Assembly (NCBI RefSeq): GCF_015356865.1
Contig: NZ_JAAFZA010000054.1
Span: 1-53,184 of the forward strand
From: Catenulispora pinisilvae
Lineage (GTDB): Bacteria; Actinomycetota; Actinomycetes; Streptomycetales; Catenulisporaceae
DNA length: 53,184 nucleotides
Reading direction: 5' to 3'
Positions 50,350-53,184 of the stretch are shown in pieces. The notes under the pieces were generated by a model. The model did no database searches and was not told the origin of the DNA. It saw nothing but the letters and a program-made list of their open reading frames with translations. Numbering within the stretch: position 1 is the stretch's first letter; every line of letters begins with the position of its first letter. The translations under genes were made by a program, and so were the position numbers.

Positions 50350-51465
50350 TCAGTCGTCCGTGACGAACCCTTCCGGAACGGGGGTGTCCGCGTCCCGCTG
50401 AGCGGCGACGCGTTGGCGCAGTGCCAGCCTCGCCAGCCACAACCGCCGCGAGGGCCACACTTGTTCCACGGCCGCGTTCAGCGCCGCCCCCAGCAGTACC
50501 GCCAGCGCCGTGACGTAGAGCCAGACCAGGATCGCCACCGCCGCGGCGAGTCCGCCGTAGAGCGAATTGGTGGGGTCGGTGTCGGAGAAGGTGTTGGAGA
50601 CGTAGTCCCGCAGCAGCGCCGACCCGCCGAGCCAGAGCAGCAGGGCCAGGATCGTGCCCGGCAGGTCCTGCGACCACGGGGTGCGCACCGGCACGGCGAG
50701 GTGGTACAGGGTGTTGAGGAACGCCGCCAGCACCAGGAGCATCGCCGGCCAGTACAGCGCGTGGATCAGGTCGGTGACCGGCGGGAACGCGCTGACCAGC
50801 AGGTCCGGCCCGATCACCAGCAGCGGGAGCGCCACCGAGCCCAGGACCAGGCCCAGCAGGTACATGCCGAACGCCAGCAGCCGGGTGCGCACTATCCCGC
50901 GCCGGCCGGACAGGCCGTAGGCGATCGTGATGGTGTCGACGTAGACGTTCATGGCGCGTGAGCCCGCCCACAGGGCCAGCAGGAAGCCGATCGAGATCAG
51001 CTCCGGGTGCCCGTTGGTGAGCAGACTGGTCAGCAGGCCGTCGAGCTTCTGCACGCCCGGTCCGGACAGCATCGTGCCGGCGGCGCCGTCGATGTGGTGT
51101 TTTATCTCGTTGATCCGCGCAGCGCCGATCCAGCCGTTCAGATAGCCCAGCGTCCCGGCCAGACCGATCACCAGCGGCGGCAGCGAGAGCAGGGCGAAGA
51201 ACGCCGCCTCGGCCGCCAGCCCGGTGATCCGGTAGCGCATGCAGATCGAGAAGGTGATCTTGGTGACCGCCCACCAGTTGCGCGCCTGCGCGCTAAAGCG
51301 CTCGCGCGGCCCCCGCCGCTCGTGGCGGTCCGCGTGCTCTGCGTGATCCGGCCCGGCCGGCTGCTCCGGCGACGGGGCCCCGGAACCGGCGGGGGAGCCG
51401 GAGCCTGCGGGCAGGTCGAGCACTGGGCGCATGCGCGGGTCCTCGGGTCCTACGGTCGGGTTCAC
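50350..51465 (-). CDS. YihY/BrkB-family membrane protein
   Basis: This 371-residue protein has a charged, Pro/Ser-rich N-terminus (1-60) and about six membrane helices. Family features are GLAAEAAFFALLSLPPLVIG near residue 82, SIGFLLALWAGSRAMNVY near 155, and YGGLAAAVAILVWLYVTALA near 310. The latter precedes the ALLLGAALNAAVE-type final helix typical of YihY/BrkB proteins. The family was once called RNase BN by mistake and its function remains unclear; membrane transport is often assumed. It starts with GTG at 51465 and diverges from the AidB-like gene. Confidence 0.87.
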   Translation of the reverse strand: MNPTVGPEDPRMRPVLDLPAGSGSPAGSGAPSPEQPAGPDHAEHADRHERRGPRERFSAQARNWWAVTKITFSICMRYRITGLAAEAAFFALLSLPPLVIGLAGTLGYLNGWIGAARINEIKHHIDGAAGTMLSGPGVQKLDGLLTSLLTNGHPELISIGFLLALWAGSRAMNVYVDTITIAYGLSGRRGIVRTRLLAFGMYLLGLVLGSVALPLLVIGPDLLVSAFPPVTDLIHALYWPAMLLVLAAFLNTLYHLAVPVRTPWSQDLPGTILALLLWLGGSALLRDYVSNTFSDTDPTNSLYGGLAAAVAILVWLYVTALAVLLGAALNAAVEQVWPSRRLWLARLALRQRVAAQRDADTPVPEGFVTDD

Positions 51466-51523
51466 GGGCGGCTGGTGGGGTTTCTCGGTGGTTGTTACTT
51501 ACCAGTAGCGAATACCAGGATCG

Positions 51524-51556
51524 GGTACTACGGTAACGGCAGCAGGCCGTAGTACC
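51524..51556. promoter_or_regulatory. inverted repeat in the yihY/aidB divergent region
   Basis: GGTACTACGG (51524-51533) and CCGTAGTACC (51547-51556) form a perfect 10-bp inverted repeat with a 13-base gap, 32 bases before the AidB-like ATG. Three TACCAG hexamers also occur between 51505 and 51560. It could be an operator for one or both genes. Confidence 0.5.
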
Positions 51557-51587
51557 AGCATCATGCCGAAATGGAGATGACCGGCAC

Positions 51588-53184
51588 ATGCCCGAAGGAA
51601 CCCTCGTCGGCCCCGCCGACGAGCCCCTGAACCAGGTCCCGCCGCTGGCCGGTTACAACGCCTACACCGCGGACCCCGCGCTGGTCGCGGCCGTGACGCG
51701 GTTGTTCGGGGCCGGTTCGGCCACCGACGGGGAGCTGACCGGCCTGGGCGCGCTGGCCGGGTCCTTCGAAGCCCGCGAGTGGGGGCGGCTGGCCGAGGCG
51801 AACCACCCGATACTGCGCACCCACGACCGCTACGGCCGGCGCATCGACGAGGTCGAGTTCCACCCGGCCTGGCACGAGCTGATGACGGTCGCGGTGGGCC
51901 ACGGCATCGCCGCCGCCCCGTGGCTGGAGGACGCCGGCACCCTGCGGCACACCGCCCGCGCCGCCAAGATGCTGGTCTGGGGCCAGGTCGAGGGCGGCCA
52001 CCTGTGCCCGGTCTCCATGACCTACGCCGCCGTCCCGGCCCTGGCCGCCGACCCGATGCTGGCCGCGGAATGGACCCCCCGCCTGGCGTCGAAGACCTAT
52101 GACTTCGGCCTGCGCGACCCCGCCACCAAGGCCGGCTGCCTGGCCGGGATGGGCATGACGGAGAAGCAGGGCGGCTCCGACGTCCGCGCGAACACCACCC
52201 GCGCCACCCCGGTCCCCGGCGACGGCCGCGAGTACACCCTGATCGGGCACAAGTGGTTCACCTCCGCGCCCATGTGCGACGTGTTCCTGGTCCTGGCCCA
52301 AGCCCCCGGCGGCCTGACCTGCTTCGTGATCCCGCGCGTCCTGCCCGACGGCACCCGCAACTCCTTCCGCCTCCAACGCCTCAAGGACAAGCTGGGCAAC
52401 CGCGCCAACGCCTCCTCGGAGGTCGAGTTCCACAACACCCGCGCCTGGCGCCTGGGCGACGAAGGCCGTGGCGTGGCCACCATCATCGAGATGGTCGCCA
52501 TGACCCGCCTGGACTGCGTCACCGGCTCCGCCGCCCTGATGCGCGCGGCCCTCGCCGAGGCGGCACACCACACCCGGCACCGCATGGCCTTCGGCAAGCT
52601 CCTCGCCGACCAGCCACTGATGCGCAACGTCCTGGCCGACCTCGCCCTGGAATCCGAAGCGGCCACCCTCACCTCACTCCACCTCGCCGCCGCCACAGAC
52701 GCGGGCTCCGACGAATCCGCCCGCCTGTTCCGCCGCATCGGCCTGGCGGTCGCCAAGTACTGGGTCACCAAGCGCTGCGCCCCGTTCACCGCGGAGGCAC
52801 TGGAATGCCTCGGCGGAAACGGCTACGTCGAGGAATCCGGCATGCCGCGCCTCTACCGGGAAGCGCCCCTGAACTCCATCTGGGAGGGCTCGGGGAACGT
52901 CAACGCACTGGACGTCCTCCGCGCCCTCGCCAAGGAAGCCGGTGTGTGGGACGCGTTCTGCACCGAGGTCGGCGCGGCACGCGGCACGGACGCCCGCTTC
53001 GACTCCGCGTTCAAGGAACTGAAGGACGAGGTGGCATCGGTCGACGAGACCGGGGCACGCCGCTTCGTGGAGCGGATGGCGTTGCTGCTCCAGGGCTCGC
53101 TGATGCTGCGGTATGCGCCGCCGGAGAGCGCGGATGCTTTTGTCGCGTCGCGGCTTGGTGGGGAGTGGGGGCGGACGTTTGGGA
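51588..53184 (+). CDS. aidB: AidB-type acyl-CoA dehydrogenase homologue (3' end outside the window)
   Basis: At least 532 residues are in the window and the frame is still open at the edge. AidB/DNA-alkylation-response features are present: AGMGMTEKQGGSDVRANTTR near residue 188, the LIGHKWFTSAPMCDVFLVLA segment, KLGNRANASSEVEF, and CLGGNGYVEESGMPRLYREA near 410. It belongs to the acyl-CoA dehydrogenase superfamily with FAD; E. coli AidB protects DNA from alkylation. GGAG lies 11 bases before the ATG at 51588. Since the family is about 540-550 residues, only a short tail is missing. Confidence 0.88.
   Translation, partial: MPEGTLVGPADEPLNQVPPLAGYNAYTADPALVAAVTRLFGAGSATDGELTGLGALAGSFEAREWGRLAEANHPILRTHDRYGRRIDEVEFHPAWHELMTVAVGHGIAAAPWLEDAGTLRHTARAAKMLVWGQVEGGHLCPVSMTYAAVPALAADPMLAAEWTPRLASKTYDFGLRDPATKAGCLAGMGMTEKQGGSDVRANTTRATPVPGDGREYTLIGHKWFTSAPMCDVFLVLAQAPGGLTCFVIPRVLPDGTRNSFRLQRLKDKLGNRANASSEVEFHNTRAWRLGDEGRGVATIIEMVAMTRLDCVTGSAALMRAALAEAAHHTRHRMAFGKLLADQPLMRNVLADLALESEAATLTSLHLAAATDAGSDESARLFRRIGLAVAKYWVTKRCAPFTAEALECLGGNGYVEESGMPRLYREAPLNSIWEGSGNVNALDVLRALAKEAGVWDAFCTEVGAARGTDARFDSAFKELKDEVASVDETGARRFVERMALLLQGSLMLRYAPPESADAFVASRLGGEWGRTFG

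Overview
The window is a 53 kb stretch of a high-GC actinobacterial chromosome. GC-rich codons dominate every gene. GlnE, a complete paaABCDE set, a DUF5925-type ATPase, a DUF6295-type protein and many GTG starts with tight ATGA, GTGA or TGATG overlaps all fit an actinomycete. A Catenulispora-like or other mycelial actinomycete is my guess, not a sequence-proven assignment. I saw no tRNA, rRNA, CRISPR array, integrase or intact transposase.

Layout: (1) 0-8.9 kb is housekeeping and mixed: a NUDIX hydrolase, a small S1 protein, glnE, a serine hydrolase divergent from a TetR regulator across a duplicated operator, a PAP2 membrane protein, a UBP zinc finger and a small ORF. (2) 8.9-20.8 kb is a catabolic locus. 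On the minus strand lie gntR, a sugar ABC transporter (binding protein, two permeases, ATPase), a PHP metallohydrolase, an IolE-like isomerase/dehydratase, a Gfo/Idh/MocA dehydrogenase and a GH38 alpha-mannosidase. Most junctions overlap. iolB diverges from gntR across a palindromic operator. The combination suggests import and breakdown of a mannosylated inositol-type compound. (3) 20.8-34.1 kb holds general genes: an RlmA-like methyltransferase, dienelactone hydrolase, DHFR-like reductase, PRPP synthetase, YidB-like protein, GMC oxidoreductase, AAA ATPase, peptidoglycan-binding protein, Na+/H+ antiporter and an Nramp-related transporter. The last has an M-box (Mg2+) riboswitch and a short upstream ORF in its leader. 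(4) 34.8-38.2 kb: GNAT, methionine aminopeptidase, HSL-type hydrolase and an unknown protein. (5) 38.2-44.1 kb is a gene-poor, apparently decayed accessory island. It contains duplicated hairpins, gene remnants, a small membrane protein plus sigma-like protein cassette, and a few small proteins. (6) 44.1-48.0 kb is the phenylacetyl-CoA epoxidase operon paaABCDE with a PaaR-like operator. (7) 48.1-53.2 kb: a flavohemoglobin-like protein, an unknown protein, a YihY/BrkB membrane protein and a truncated AidB-type acyl-CoA dehydrogenase.

Short tandem repeats recur throughout the window. Inside genes they are in-frame (units of 6, 9 or 15 bp). At gene ends they often straddle the stop codon (units of 8, 12, 16 or 24 bp). 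This pattern, the M-box/uORF/Nramp-related unit, the mannoside-inositol locus and the sigma-like cassette are the observations most worth following up. All functional statements rest on motif reading by eye; no searches were run.
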